64,000 nucleotides of DNA from Solenopsis invicta (GCF_016802725.1 NC_052669.1:13992270-14056269); one strand, 5' to 3'; counted from the first letter of the stretch, positions 31,356 through 42,840 are shown. Made by a program: numbers and translations. Notes: a model not told the origin generated them from the sequence alone.

Positions 31356-33130
31356 GTCTATGCCGGTTCTAACCCTGGTGCTCCGAGGAGACGGGTGAGG
31401 GAAATGTGGGTGCGGAGTAATGACGTCACCCCCGGGACTTACCGTTATCTGTTTATATAAATAGAGTTATTAACAGTTACCTGTACCATAAATCAGGCAT
31501 GGCCCCGTGGACGCCCACAAAGCATGCGAAGAGGAGAACATGCTCCCTCTTCGTATGGTTGCTTCTTCCCGTCTTTCCTTCTGACTCTGCGATCCACCTA
31601 GCCCCTCCATACGACCGTTCTCGGTCCCTACTATGCTACAGTATGTACACGTGACTTGCGCGTGTGGAAGGGAAAGCGGAGAAGCTCGAGCTATAGTTTG
31701 TGGGCCATGCCTGATGTAAATAGATAGCCGCGGGGGTGGATGGGGGAACCCTTGGTGCCTGAGTTAAAATCGGCACAATATATATTTATAATTTTTTCGT
31801 CGCGGGCTTGACGTCACCTGCGAGCCTAAAATTTGCGGCGCGCGGGCCTGACGCGGTGTTCGCGGAACTGTCCGTCACCGCCGCCGCGCGTGCGAAAGGC
31901 AAAGAAATAAATTTGGTCACCTCTCGTCCTCCACCTTGTCCTCACCTGTAAAGGTGATGGTGCCCGAAGAGGATTACCCGGGGAAGCTACCTGGATCGTG
32001 GGAACGAACTCCTTGAAGAAGACGTTCATCCACGTGCCCCACATCATTTTTTTTCATTCACAATGTTTACTAATCAAGAGCACGGCTACGACTGAGGAAC
32101 AGTCGTAGGGCTGTGCAAGAGTATCCTCCGTCATAACGTGTATTTACAATTAATCGCATGTATATAGAATGACGAGTATCTTTTATACGTTGTGGACTTC
32201 CCCGATATGTGTGTGGTAGATTTTCATGAAACGATGATTCAAGGGATCGACCGCCGTTGGATGACGTAAGCTTAGACAAAGAAGTCGCAGATAGGTAGGA
32301 AAAATATTGATGCAAATATAACTTGTTGTCAAATACACGATCCCCCGATATGGGGGGGGGGAGGGGGTAGATTTGTTGGCAAAACGATTCAAGATAGTTA
32401 TCGACCGCCGCTGCATGACGCAAACTTAGACAAAGGAGTCGCGGATAGATAATGCTGGCGCGGGGATTTACTGAGAAGTGGGGTTACCCGCGCGATACTG
32501 ACCGCGCATGGGAGTGATGCCGCGGTAATGGTCGAGAAGTGGTGTCACCCGCGCAATACTGACCTAGAGGTGGGGTCACAGGGACTAACGAGAGGTGGCG
32601 GTCACCCGCGCGGTACAGCGGTATGTATCCGTTGTGGGGATGGAGGATGCTGGGAGAGGGAAAGCTAGAACCAGTGTATATAATATTTTATAATGTGGAA
32701 ATTGTGAGAAAAAATAATTTCAGAGCGTATATTTTAAAATGCATTTATTTTATTCAGTATGCAATGCATCGTGTACAATAATATCAATAGCGTAAGCAAT
32801 TAATTTACACTCGATCTGCGAATTCTTATCGTAAGATTTGCGCAACATATGTATAGCTTTGCGTTTATTCACTACACAGTTTTGACGCAAAAGTTTACAA
32901 AATATTTAAATTTCTCAGTCACGATAGCAATGTTTTGATACAATGTAAAATATACATGTTCAATGCAATGCTCTAGCTCGTATAAGAATAGCACGGTTGC
33001 AGGTTTGAGATAAATACATGCATCGTGCAACGTTAATTTAATAATACTCTGATCGTTCAGGTTAACAAGTTGCTCGTTAAGGTCGTGTATCGTTAACGAT
33101 GATGATGTCTCTGTTGACTGGACAAATCTC
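31351..33130 (+). repeat. Left terminal inverted repeat of Polinton
   Basis: Matches the complement of 52238-53403 with interruptions. Extra material here: a 224-bp MITE (31492-31715), a ~180-bp GC-rich segment (about 31805-31995), and a duplication of a ~190-bp block (GATTCAAG...GACAAAG, about 32225-32440). It reaches into the 3' part of the gene at 32872-33426. Confidence 0.88.
31492..31715. mobile_element. MITE inside the left Polinton repeat
   Basis: Perfect 14-bp inverted ends ATCAGGCATGGCCC / GGGCCATGCCTGAT bound 224 bp that are absent from the right terminal repeat, so it inserted after the Polinton. Confidence 0.7.
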
Positions 33131-33426
33131 TCGATGTCAACACGTTTCTCGATCAGAGTTCTCCATGTTCTGTATGGTAGAATTATCCGGTTGCCGCGTG
33201 TATCGCCGAGCGACATCTCCACGGAGCATGAAACTGATCTCACGCTGATGTCAATGTCAATCCATTTGTAGGATGTTAAGGTTAACGGGAACTTTCTGCC
33301 TAGAATGCGCGCCGAATCTGGAGACGTGCTAAAAAGAAACGGAGAGGAATGAAACGTACAATAAAATGTAATTGAATAAAATATAATTTGTATGTATAAA
33401 ATGTAGCGATTTATCGCACGCTTCAA
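32872..33426 (-). CDS. Polinton-associated protein of unknown function
   Basis: An open frame of 184 codons. The N-terminal ~30 residues are hydrophobic and may be upstream sequence; the body contains RKFPLTLTSYKWIDIDISV, YRTWRTLIEKRVDIERFV and YLKPATVLFLYELEHCIEHV. The pattern WxxLIEKRxDIExFV looks familiar from hymenopteran Polinton neighbours, but I know no function. It is the first gene inside the left terminus, transcribed towards it; a broken copy of its last ~85 codons lies in the right terminus (52250-52485). I see no lesion within the frame. The start is uncertain. Confidence 0.5.
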   Translation of the reverse strand: MKRAINRYILYIQIIFYSITFYCTFHSSPFLFSTSPDSARILGRKFPLTLTSYKWIDIDISVRSVSCSVEMSLGDTRGNRIILPYRTWRTLIEKRVDIERFVQSTETSSSLTIHDLNEQLVNLNDQSIIKLTLHDACIYLKPATVLFLYELEHCIEHVYFTLYQNIAIVTEKFKYFVNFCVKTV

Positions 33427-33545
33427 TTGGAACGTAATAAAGTGCCATTGCGCTTATTTCAAGAGCGATACGTTGTCTGAACTGTTCAAACGAGCAGCTG
33501 ATGCAAGACTGATTGCAAATTGTGAGGCTTTTTTACGATTAATGT

Positions 33546-33800
33546 TTCTGGAATTTTTTAAGATAGAGAAGGAGAAGTCTCCCTCTTTTCAATAATTTCT
33601 TTGTTATCACTCGAATATGTCACGACACGTTTTTCACGGTCCGACAACGTTGCACATGACGTTTTTGTGATAAATTTTACTGGAATTTTAAAGGTAAAGA
33701 AGGGGAAGTTCCCCTTCCTTCCAATAATTTCTTTGTTATCACTCGAACGTGTCACGACGCGTTTTTTCGCGATCGAACAACGTGAAAGAAACGTATAAGA
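33546..33800. repeat. Two-copy tandem repeat (~131 bp)
   Basis: CTTTGTTATCACTCGAA and TGTCACGAC recur at 33599 and 33730, preceded by GGAAGTT/GAGAAGTCTCC variants. Lies between two Polinton genes; no gene of its own. Confidence 0.75.
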
Positions 33801-33885
33801 ACGTAAATAAAATAAACAAAACATAAAATAACGTTGATGTAATGGAGGAGAAAGGAATAAAATGTATCTCGTATATTACATATGT

Positions 33886-34553
<668 letters not shown>

Positions 34554-34560
34554 CGCAGAA

Positions 34561-35763
34561 TTAGGTGATTTTGCGCTCAATGTTTGTCAACGGGTTATAT
34601 TGAATCACGCGATCGTGTATTATGAGTGTATACGCGCCGGTGTTCTCCGACACATTATCTTTAGTTTCGAATTCTATTCGCACGTCAACGGTTGCGCTCT
34701 TAAACGATTCAACTTGCCGACTACAATCAATTATTACAAATGGACCTCTGTTTTGAAAGTTAGTGACGGTGAGATTCGGCTTGAGATACTCGTATCCAAG
34801 GTAGGTTTTGCAGAAACGCGCGTATATCTCGTATAAAATAGCCCATTTGTTTTTTGCAAAATCAAGATCTATTTCGATGTAGGGATAAGATTCAGAATTC
34901 AGATAAAGTTTCACGTTGGTCAAATTGCAATGGTCAAATCGGTTCGTGTCCTCAGACATGCTATTTTTTCGACCGGTTTGCATAGTAAAAATGACGTATC
35001 GCAGCTTCTCGAGCTGAATAGTGGTCTTGATAGCCCACGAATGCTTGGTCGTGCGTTGCAAAAGCGGATACTCGTAAAGATCCCACTAGTGAAAAGCCAT
35101 GCTGAGATATCCGCTCTCCAAAGTGCGCAGCATCGAAAGTTTATTTATGTCACTCAAGAGCACGTGCGGCATTCGCCACCGAATTTTAAACAACTCCAGA
35201 ACGGGATCCAACGCCAAATAGCCCTTCAGGCAATTGTTATCGTTGCGCACTCGTATCAAGATCAACTCGTGACGAGCATTGATCACTATGCGTTTATAAT
35301 CTTCGCAGAATCCCAACAGCACGTAGAGCGGGACACAGAAATTAAAATACCCGTCAGCGGTAGTCATCTGTGTTTCCCAGCCGGCATTTCGCAGAATCAC
35401 GCTTTTGTCGGATGACAGCATTACATAGTTTTTGAGCGACCTGGTTATGCCCACTTTTCTATTACGATCAATTTTGACGCCGTTCAACTCGTATCTTATC
35501 TCGTCGAACATAAACGCAACACAATTATTTCCCAATACCACGTCGCCGCCGGGCCCTTCAGGTCTATTCTTTTTAGTAATTCTCCCCTCGACGTATAGGA
35601 AGATCTCATACGGCAATGTATACAAATCTTGTCGTTGTATGGGTATTCTTATCTCGTTGTGCCCGTACGTTGTGTTTGTATACGGCAAATAAGCGTGGGT
35701 TTCAATCTTGACGATTCGATCGTCAAAGATCGGCTCGTCTTCGACGTTTAGAATATCAATCAT
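34561..35763 (-). pseudogene. Polinton major capsid protein (double jelly-roll), single nonsense codon
   Basis: A frame of about 400 codons from MIDILNVEDE at 35763 to the stop at 34561, of the usual length for Polinton major capsid proteins. Recognisable blocks include PYEIFLYVEG, NYVMLSSDKSV, NFCVPLYVLLG, INARHELILIR, KIRWRMPHVLL, TTKHSWAIKT and FVIIDCSRQ. One TAG at 35086-35088 interrupts it in frame, just after YLSMAFH; reading frame and similarity continue unchanged beyond it. The protein forms the icosahedral shell in virion-forming relatives. It lies between the minor capsid gene and the unknown gene, all on the minus strand. Assignment comes from the family pattern and genomic context. 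Confidence 0.85.
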
Positions 35764-35765
35764 TT

Positions 35766-36029
35766 TTAAGATTTTCGTATCGCGAATCCCAGTAATTGTA
35801 AGAATTTAACGTTTGATGCGCTAAGCTTCTTTCTCTTAGTTGACCGAGTTGGATTATCAATCGATGATGTCGCCGTCCTTGTAAAGAATGCGTTATCTCT
35901 TTGTGCGAGCTTGGCTCTACTCAACACAAGCATCTCATGTGTCACGCTCGCTTTATCGCTTTCAAACGTGCAACCTAACTGTAATCTCTTCTCTGCGAAA
36001 GTCCAACAATCGTCCGTTTTGATTGACAA
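35766..36029 (-). CDS. Small basic C-terminal motif frame next to the capsid gene
   Basis: The last ~35 codons (RSTKRKKLSASNVKFLQLLG) look like a conserved tail known beside Polinton capsid genes; the upstream part may start internally, and 35962-36029 overlaps the minor capsid gene in another frame. The stop is three bases before the major capsid start, which suggests a shared transcript. Function unknown. Confidence 0.35.
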   Translation of the reverse strand: MSIKTDDCWTFAEKRLQLGCTFESDKASVTHEMLVLSRAKLAQRDNAFFTRTATSSIDNPTRSTKRKKLSASNVKFLQLLGFAIRKS

Positions 36030-36718
36030 TTCGTATGGTGAGAGTCGTAATGCTCCGTACGATTACTGAAAGGTAAATGATCTGATTTGGCCTTTCACTG
36101 TGCTTATATCTTGAAGGCACGCTCGGCGAAAATTCATGAATCGTATGCACATGCGCACCGTTGTTGTATGCACCTGCAGTTACACTGCATTCGATACGAA
36201 TTATATTTACGTTAATTATGTTGATCGACTCGTCCAATTCATACCATCTACGCGGTTGTAGTATGCGCTTCGAGAATCCCAGCAGCGATCCAATGCTGTT
36301 TGGTTTGTTAAAGTTTATTTTGTATGCACATCTAATCTCGCACTTCATCGTGTTATAGTTTGCCCGGATCATTATCGGGAACTCTTCTTCCTCATTGTCA
36401 TCATTGAACACACCGATATCGCTGCGGACAACTAGCACGTCAACGATATCGGGTGCGTTGCGTCGTGGACATTTCTGCGAAATTGCGCGTTTTAAAAATT
36501 TTGTTTATAGCCGGCAGCTCGTACCATCCTTCGGGTATTTTCGCATCGTTTTTGCCGAAATAGAATTTATTGTTCGAGGTGTTCACGTTTGGTATCGTGT
36601 TATAAGTTTCAAAAAGCGTTAGACCAAGTTTGTATTCAGCATCGGTTAAATCTATTGCCGGAGAGTAATTTGCAGCGAGAACACTGCTCTTTCCGCTCAG
36701 CGTTAGCATAAACGACAT
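35962..36718 (-). pseudogene. Polinton minor capsid (penton-type) protein, frameshifted
   Basis: Start chosen at MSFMLTLSGKSS (36718), followed by NYSPAIDLTDAEYKLGLTLF, NTIPNVN and FYFG. A frame change near 36440-36480 separates this from IMIRANYNTMKCEIRCAY, GSLLGFS, INVNIIRIECSVTAGAY, HTIHEFSPSVP and EEITVRLHV (ending 35962). This order and length (~250 residues) match the single jelly-roll minor capsid protein that accompanies the Polinton major capsid protein. It lies immediately left of the protease C-terminal fragment. Confidence 0.8.
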
Positions 36719-36930
36719 GATGAAAAAAGCGCTCGACGAATACTGAGACTTTGCGGTACTTCGTCGGTCTTTTAAAAGTCCACAGTCTGAAGAAACCGCA
36801 AGCACATTTGTCCGCAGAAACTTTGATCGTACGTCTGATAGGACGTTCGATTGTACTCGATCGTAACATTGCTTCCGAAATATCGCACCAGATCTCGAAG
36901 CAGTCGAAGATTACCAAAACTATCGAAATA

Positions 36931-37450
36931 ACAAACAAAACAAAATAAAATAAAAATTAAGACTCTTCTAAGTGAATTAATTTAGAGAAAAGTGAGCTCA
37001 AGAGCCACGCAAGATGTCGGGTGCAAATAAATAATAAAATTCTTCAATGTCAAACGTTTCGACCTTTAATGACGGTTTTCCTCAGTGATAATACAATTGT
37101 ATAAAACAACAATCGTACTGATTAAGATATGAATTATCACAATAAACAAATAAAGAACAGAAATACGATGTGAAAACAAGTTACCGAATAGATAGAGATT
37201 ATGCAAAACCGCGGTGTACATCTTATTACAGAGTCTTAGAATAAAAATATTATGAAAGACCTCACAGAGCGTGTGTCGAGACAAGAGTTTTGTGAAACCA
37301 GATAGTTGGTTGCTAACAAATAAATAAATAAATAAGAGAAAGATATTAAAATGATGACTTTAAAACTTGTGGCAAACAGCCTTAAAAATTAATTAATTGA
37401 AAAAGATGAATAAAAGAAAAATCAATAAAATATTAAATAAATAAATAAAA
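36931..37450 (-). repeat. Penelope terminal direct repeat, left copy
   Basis: Nearly identical to 40363-40877 in the same orientation. Ends in AAATAAATAAATAAA. No coding role; the 65-72-codon frames in both copies are by-products. Confidence 0.9.
37055..37085 (-). ncRNA. Candidate hammerhead-ribozyme core (left repeat)
   Basis: On the minus strand: CTGAGGA, a small stem-loop ACC...GGT, then CGAAACG. CUGANGA and GAAA are the two invariant hammerhead core boxes, and Penelope terminal repeats are known to carry such ribozymes. I could not place stem I and the cleavage site convincingly. Confidence 0.5.
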
Positions 37451-37717
37451 CAGAATAAAAATGGAAGCTGTACAAGTTATTAGATATAAAATTGTAAAAA
37501 AACACTTATATAAATTAATGTAAATTCAACAAAAAGGGGAAAAAAGGAAATAAGCCGAAGCGAAAATTGTATACAAAATACCTCTAAGCACCAAAACTCG
37601 TGTCACCGCCTTGAGATGGGATCTCGGTGAGAATAGATACGAATAATAAGGACCAAAGCCTCCGAGATAGCCTCAGTGGCCTAAACGGAAGGAATAGAAG
37701 AAGGAGGGGTGATGAAC

Positions 37718-40366
37718 CTAAGAAGGGGGAATACGCTCGAGGATAGAAAGATACGCATCCGAGAGAAGTTCCGTGTCGCTTTGTTTATTGAGTCCGTGCA
37801 TTTGATTTTTGATGTGTAGCATCTCAGATATGGATCTTTTGACATATGATGATTCCTTGTCTAAAATTTCCACGTTCTCCCAATCGAATTCGTGATTTTC
37901 TCCGATGCGGTGTAACGAAATAACTGAAGGAGAACTGGCCTTTTTAATGTTTGCTTTATGTTCGCTAACTCTTGTTTTTAGTTGGCGTTTCGTCTGTCCC
38001 ACGTAAGAAGAATCGCAGTCTTTACAGTTAATTTTATAAACTACGTCATTACAAGAAAGACGCTCTGTATGGTCTTTGCCAGTCGTTATAAATTTGTTCA
38101 GTTTGGAAAGGATTGTGAACGCAACATTGCAGTCGAACTTACATGAGAAAGACGAAAATTTTTCTGATACGGACTCAATGTAAGGGATCGTAAAAAATCT
38201 TCTCACACGTTTATCATCCACGCAGGTGTCATCTTTATAAAAAAGGTGTTTGAGTCTGAAATTTATCATAGCGAAGATAAAATTTAAAGGATAGTTATTT
38301 TCCAATAAAATGTTAACTAAAATTATGAAGTTCTTTCGGTGGAATTGAGGATATGATAATAACAGTACTTTGTCAACCAAACTAAAAATAACACCCTTTT
38401 TATGACACAGGGGATGGTGTGAGAAAAAATTTAAGTATCTTCCTGAGAAAGTTGGTTTGCGGTATTGATCAAAAATAATTCTATTATTCACATTTATAAG
38501 CATAACATCAAGAAAACTGATTTTTCCCTCGAACTCTCTCTCCATGGTGAATTGTAAACGGTCATGCACGGAATTAAACGTGTCAAGGATGTCCGATAGC
38601 GAGTTAGCCGGGGCTGCTAATATAATGTCATCTACATATCTGCAGTAAAAAGGTAGATGAAAAGAAAGAAGTTTTAACGCCTTGCACTCCAGATCCTGCA
38701 TGACCAAATCCGCCAAAATAGGAGACAACGGTGATCCCATCGGCAGACCGAAGATTTGTTTATAACAAGTGTTATTAAATTTAAAATACGTGGAATCTAT
38801 TATTAAATTTAAAGCTTTAAGAAATTCATTGACCGGAATAGTAGTGTTTTTTGAAATCAGATCCCATCTGGTCGTGACGCTTTCCACCGCTAAGTTTTTT
38901 GGGACATTGGTGAAAAGAGACACGACGTCCAATGACACTAAGACGTGATCTGATTCCACGTGAAGACCATTGAGTTTATTAACCAAATGGAAACTATTTT
39001 TAACGAAACTATCTGCCTCTGGTATACTGTTATGAATTATGTTATGTAAAAAATAAGCCAAAGAGTATACAGGGCTATTTATGGAAGAAATTATAATTCT
39101 TAAGAGATTGTTAGGTTTATGGATCTTCGGCAAACCGTAGGCTCTCGGCAAAATACCGTCCGTTGTTAATATACTTCTATATGTATGTTGTTCAATGAAA
39201 CCTGTTTCTTTCCACCGAGAGAGAAGAGAACGAGCCTCTTTGGTTAATTTTTGAATCGGATCTTTTAATAATTTGACATAAGTAGAGTCGTCAGAGAACA
39301 TGCTTTCCATTTTCAAGATGTAATCATTCTTGTCGAGGGCAACTGTTATATTACCCTTGTCCGCTCTGGTAAACAAAATATTGGGATGCTCTCTAACGAA
39401 TCTCCCCGTGGTTCGTAATCAGTCTTTAATTAGCTGGTCATTGATCTTTGACGGACGGTCGCTGCGGAACAAGCTCTCCAAGATCGACACAGAACGATTC
39501 TTAATTGCTGCATGTATGTTTTCTCGGTATTTTGAGATGTTATGTTCTATGTGTTTGATAAATTCTAATAATGTTCTTCCTCTGTCACTATCCAACAACG
39601 GTAACCCAAAGCGGTCCCCCAGTTGTAAAAGATATTGGACGACCTTCGTGATATTAGTACTGCTCAGATTAGTAAACCAATCGCTATGCAAAGTGTCTAG
39701 AGGAATCTCAGAATTAAATTTGGAGGGAGACACATGGATTTGGTGTATTATCTCATTTACACTAAGCGTAAGCCGTTAGAAAGAAAAAGTTGTTTTTTCG
39801 TTAGACACGTCAGAAGTCTTGGCGACATATGTAATGTGTCTTATCTTGTTAATCCAAAACTGACGCTTTTTTTGTTTCAACTAATCAATCTTTTTATCGA
39901 TCCTGGAGATCTCCCTCCGCCACAACCAACCGTTCATTTTTTCTTGAAATGTGAAAAAATCACTTTCGATCAATGGGGAGAGGACGTTCGACACGCTTCT
40001 GGAGGTCCTATAAAACGGTCCCTTAGAAAATGTAAATGTTTGTACGCATCTCTAAGTTCTAACTTTAGTACAATGTTAATAAAGTTATTACTAATTCTGT
40101 CCAGACTATTTGACGAGGTCTTTTGGAACAATACAATATTTGTGTCTTCTATAAATATTCAAATGTGTTGGAGTAAGATTATATTTTATACACGCTTTGA
40201 CGAAACGAATTCGCTTGTGTACCAATGTCAAAGATCGGCTGAGTTTAATAAACTGATTTAAGAGAAAACATGTGCGGTTTCCGAAACAATTTCTGATAAA
40301 AATAAAAAATTTAGGCAAAAATATAAATGCTTGAGAACCCATGGTAACGCTCGGGTTAATTAACAA
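37718..40366 (-). pseudogene. Penelope reverse transcriptase with GIY-YIG endonuclease
   Basis: The main frame (39376-37718) carries ADKGNITVAL, YGLPKIHKPN, SLDVVSLFTNVP, FGLPMGSPLSPILADL and the catalytic CRYVDDIIL, the telomerase-like RT order of Penelope. Near the C-terminus VYKINCKDCDSSYVGQTKRQ followed by a VSEHK helix is the GIY-YIG nuclease that supplies target nicking. N-terminal sequence continues upstream (39733-39419) after an in-frame TGA at 39419-39421. Further up (40366 to about 40106) KACIKYNLTPTHLNIY looks like the usual N-terminal domain, separated by stops and shifts at 39740-40100. The RT-nuclease part itself is intact over 552 codons. Confidence 0.92.
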
Positions 40367-40877
40367 ACAAAAAATAAAATAAAAATTAAGGCTCTTATAA
40401 GTGAATTAATTTAGAGAAAAGTGAGTTCAAGAGCCACGCAGGATGTCGGGTGCAAATAAATAATAAAATTCTTTAATGTTAAACGTTTCGACCTTTAATG
40501 ACGGTCTTCCTCAGTGATAATACAATTCTATAAAACAACAATCGTACTGTTTATAATATGAATTTATTACAATAAACAAATAAAGAACAGAAATGAGAAA
40601 TGAAAACAAGTTACCGAATAGATAGAGATTGTCCAAAACCACGGTGTACATCTTATTACAGAGTCTTAGAATAAAAATATTATGAAAGACCTCACAGAGC
40701 GTGTGCCGAGACAAGAGTTTTGTGAAACCAGATAGTTGGTTGCTAACAAATAAATAAATAAATAAGAGAAAGATATTAAAATGATGACTGTAAAACTTGT
40801 GGCAAACAGCCTTAAAAATTAATTAATTGAAAACAATGAATAAAAGAAAAATCAATAAAAAATTAAATAAATAAATA
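40363..40877 (-). repeat. Penelope terminal direct repeat, right copy
   Basis: Same sequence as the left copy with scattered substitutions and a few small indels. Its right edge meets the target duplication at 40878. Confidence 0.9.
40484..40514 (-). ncRNA. Candidate hammerhead-ribozyme core (right repeat)
   Basis: Same arrangement as in the left repeat: CTGAGGA, stem with GACC/GGTC, CGAAACG. Stem II is better paired here than in the left copy. Confidence 0.5.
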
Positions 40878-41157
40878 ATCGAAATAAATTATGCGGTTGC
40901 TCCTTTTTACGTATGCGACCCAGTGCGTCCCAGGGCCCGCGATATTGTCTAGATTGACAAAATCGCTTTCGTTTCTTCGTACGCCACTGGTCAGTAAAGC
41001 ATTACGCATGTATAGTCCTCTAAAATATGGTATGCGCATACGTTTCGTCAAATAGTTTAATTGCACATCGGTGGTCACTCCTTCGGGCATTTTTATCGTT
41101 TTTTCGACGTTTGTTTTTTTTCGCCGATACTTCTTGTCCGCGTTTATTTGGTCCAAG

Positions 41158-41775
41158 TTACAATCCTTGTCCACGCTTGTACGGACCAAGATAAAGCCCG
41201 CGACCTTGTTCCACTGCGCGATTGTGACGTTGCAACTCCTCAAGCTGATGTCGCGCGGCTTTGCCGGCGTTTACCGCTTTCGCTACACCTGCCGCTCCAC
41301 CGATCAAAGATCCGAGAACGCCTAACATTGGCAGGATCGGTAACACACCGCCTCGTTTTGCCGACGGAAGTATTCGTTTTCTCTTCGTCGTTTTCTTTTT
41401 TTTTGTCTTTGTTTTTACACCCATGCCGATTTTGGTCTTGGATTTCATTGCTGCCCAAACGGCTGCTGCGGCGGCTCTCTCACCAACAGTCAAATCTTCT
41501 GCAATGACGCGTCCCAGCGCTTTATCAACGAGAACCTTGTCGGCCGCGTGTCTATCGACGAGTTTGTTGCTAAGAGAGTACGCAATATCGTGTTCGCGAC
41601 ACGCTGCGTCCAATAGATTTACGCCTCTGTCGCCTCTAGCTAATCGTTTCTTCAACCGAGTGCCCGGATCGCAAAACTGATAGCCGGGAATATGTAATTC
41701 AAAAGGAAGCGCGTTTATCGCTCGATTCAGCAGACCTCCGACGCAGCCTTCGCTTGACGCTGGCATTTGCTGCAA
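41158..41775 (-). pseudogene. Parvovirus-type phospholipase A2-like protein of Polinton
   Basis: Begins MPASSEGCVGGLLNRA. Residues ~24-65 carry a calcium-loop-like GYQFCDPGT and the catalytic box LLDAACREHDIAYS (H-D-x-x-Y), as in the PLA2 domain of parvovirus capsid proteins that breaches endosomal membranes. An Ala-rich helix and a Lys-rich stretch (KTKTKKKKTTKRKR) follow, then LPMLGVLGSLIGGAAGVAKA, a likely membrane-active glycine/alanine helix, and YLGPYKRGQGL. The stop at 41158 looks like a nonsense change, because a similar basic repeat (LGPNKRGQ) continues in frame. The loop has Asp where Gly is usual in CGPG. The gene overlaps the protease start region. Confidence 0.8.
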
Positions 41776-42088
41776 TTTTTAATTCTCGGGGCGGGACCAT
41801 CAATGTGCGTCCTCTGCCACGCTGATTGTGATGCTTGTCTCAGCAACGATACGTTCCAACCTCCGGATCCGCTCTTATATGCCTCGGAAGCCTGTCCCAC
41901 ACGTGGTCGATGTAGTTGCCGTATACGTGTAACAGTACGACTTTCGGTATATATTCCAACTGCTCAGCGCTCAGATAAAATATCACAGGAATGTGACAGC
42001 GTGAGAAACATTTTTACTGTTGAGCAACTTGCGGTTCCGCGCGCCTATAAATAGGCGCTCAACGTCTCACACGAGTTTAGTGTGAATC
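41776..42088. promoter_or_regulatory. Divergent intergenic region between PLA2-like gene and ATPase
   Basis: About 310 bp separates the minus-strand PLA2-like start from the plus-strand ATPase start. TATAAATAG at 42045-42053, 36 bases before the ATPase ATG, is a plausible TATA box. Gene direction switches here, so it probably holds both promoters. Confidence 0.45.
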
Positions 42089-42798
42089 ATGAAATTCGTG
42101 CGGCAGTCGCGTACAATACGCGTCACAAACTGTGACAAAAAATTGCAAATGATGGTGGGCAGAGCGCCGTTGCGGAAGCACGGTGAAATGTTGCCGAGTA
42201 CCATCCGCGCTATAATTGCGGGACCATCCTCGTGCGGCAAGACTAATGTTCTTATAAACTTGATTAAGAGTCCGCACGATGTACGTTTTGAAAATGTTTA
42301 TATTTATTCCAAGTCACTAATGCAACCAAAATATCAATATCTCGAAAATCTGTTGACATCGATTGATGAAATCGGATACTTTACATTTTCAAATAATAGC
42401 GACGTTGTTCCGCCGAGCGAGTCGCGTCCAAATTCGATTTTTGTCTTTGACGACGTTGCATGCAATAAGCAGGATGCGATCAGAGAATACTTTTCGATGG
42501 GCCGTCATTCGAATGTCGACTGCTTTTACCTGTGTCAAACGTACGCGAGGATACCGAAACATTTGTTACACGATAATGCCAATCTCCTAATCCTGTTTAA
42601 ACAGGATAGTATTAAACTGAAGCATATTTACAACGAAGAATAACGACACGTGAATAACGACATGTAGTACGACAAATTTTGCGCATTATGTCGTGCTTGT
42701 TGGCAGCGCGAGTACGGATTTCTAGTGGTAGACAAGGATAGTTCGCTCACTAATGGACAATACAGAAAAGGAAATTTAACAAGTTCGCGGTACCGTAA
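42089..42798 (+). pseudogene. Polinton packaging ATPase (FtsK/HerA type)
   Basis: Starts at MKFVRQSRTIRV. Walker A is IIAGPSSCGKTNVL (residues ~47-60) and Walker B is SIFVFDDVACNK (~120-131), followed by HSNVDCFYLCQTY with the sensor Gln. The first 184 codons are intact. TAA at 42641-42643 follows IYNEE and TAG at 42665-42667 follows NNDM; in the same frame the family-like tail CALCRACWQREYGFLVV continues. A frameshift near 42780 precedes a likely natural stop at 42796-42798. It would pump DNA into capsids. First gene of the rightward cluster. Confidence 0.87.
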
Positions 42799-42840
42799 AA
42801 CGATTAGTCGTTCTCGATACCTTGAACAGAGACGTTCATC

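Larger units (their letters stand above)
36932..40877 (-). mobile_element. Penelope-like element with long direct repeats
   Basis: A ~3.9-kb unit inserted in the Polinton protease gene, with 10-bp target duplications. Near-identical direct repeats of about 515 bp lie at each end (36931-37450 and 40363-40877), which is the partial-tandem arrangement (pLTR) typical of Penelope elements. The reverse transcriptase/GIY-YIG gene is on the minus strand. (AAAT)n tracts lie at the edges. Confidence 0.92.
36772..41090 (-). pseudogene. Adenovirus-type cysteine protease, split by a Penelope insertion
   Basis: The N-terminal part (41090 down to 40878) starts at MPEGVTTDVQ and holds GPGTHWVAY, which carries the catalytic His, then IIYFD. 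The C-terminal part (36931 down to 36772) resumes with FDSFGNLR, carrying the acidic residue, and later DQSFCGQMCLRFLQ, carrying the oxyanion Gln and catalytic Cys of the Ulp1/adenain fold. Between them lies the Penelope-like element, flanked by a 10-bp duplication ATCGAAATAA (36922-36931 and 40878-40887). Both halves look otherwise undamaged, so the split appears to be its main lesion. In virion-forming relatives this enzyme processes capsid precursors. Confidence 0.85.

Noticed and set aside
33558..33824. 88-codon minus-strand frame as a Polinton gene
   Set aside because: It is the translation of a two-copy tandem repeat and has no similarity to a Polinton protein I know.
37066..37284. 72-codon frame shared with 40511-40714 as a Penelope gene
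   Set aside because: It is the same stretch of the terminal direct repeat in both places and carries no motif.
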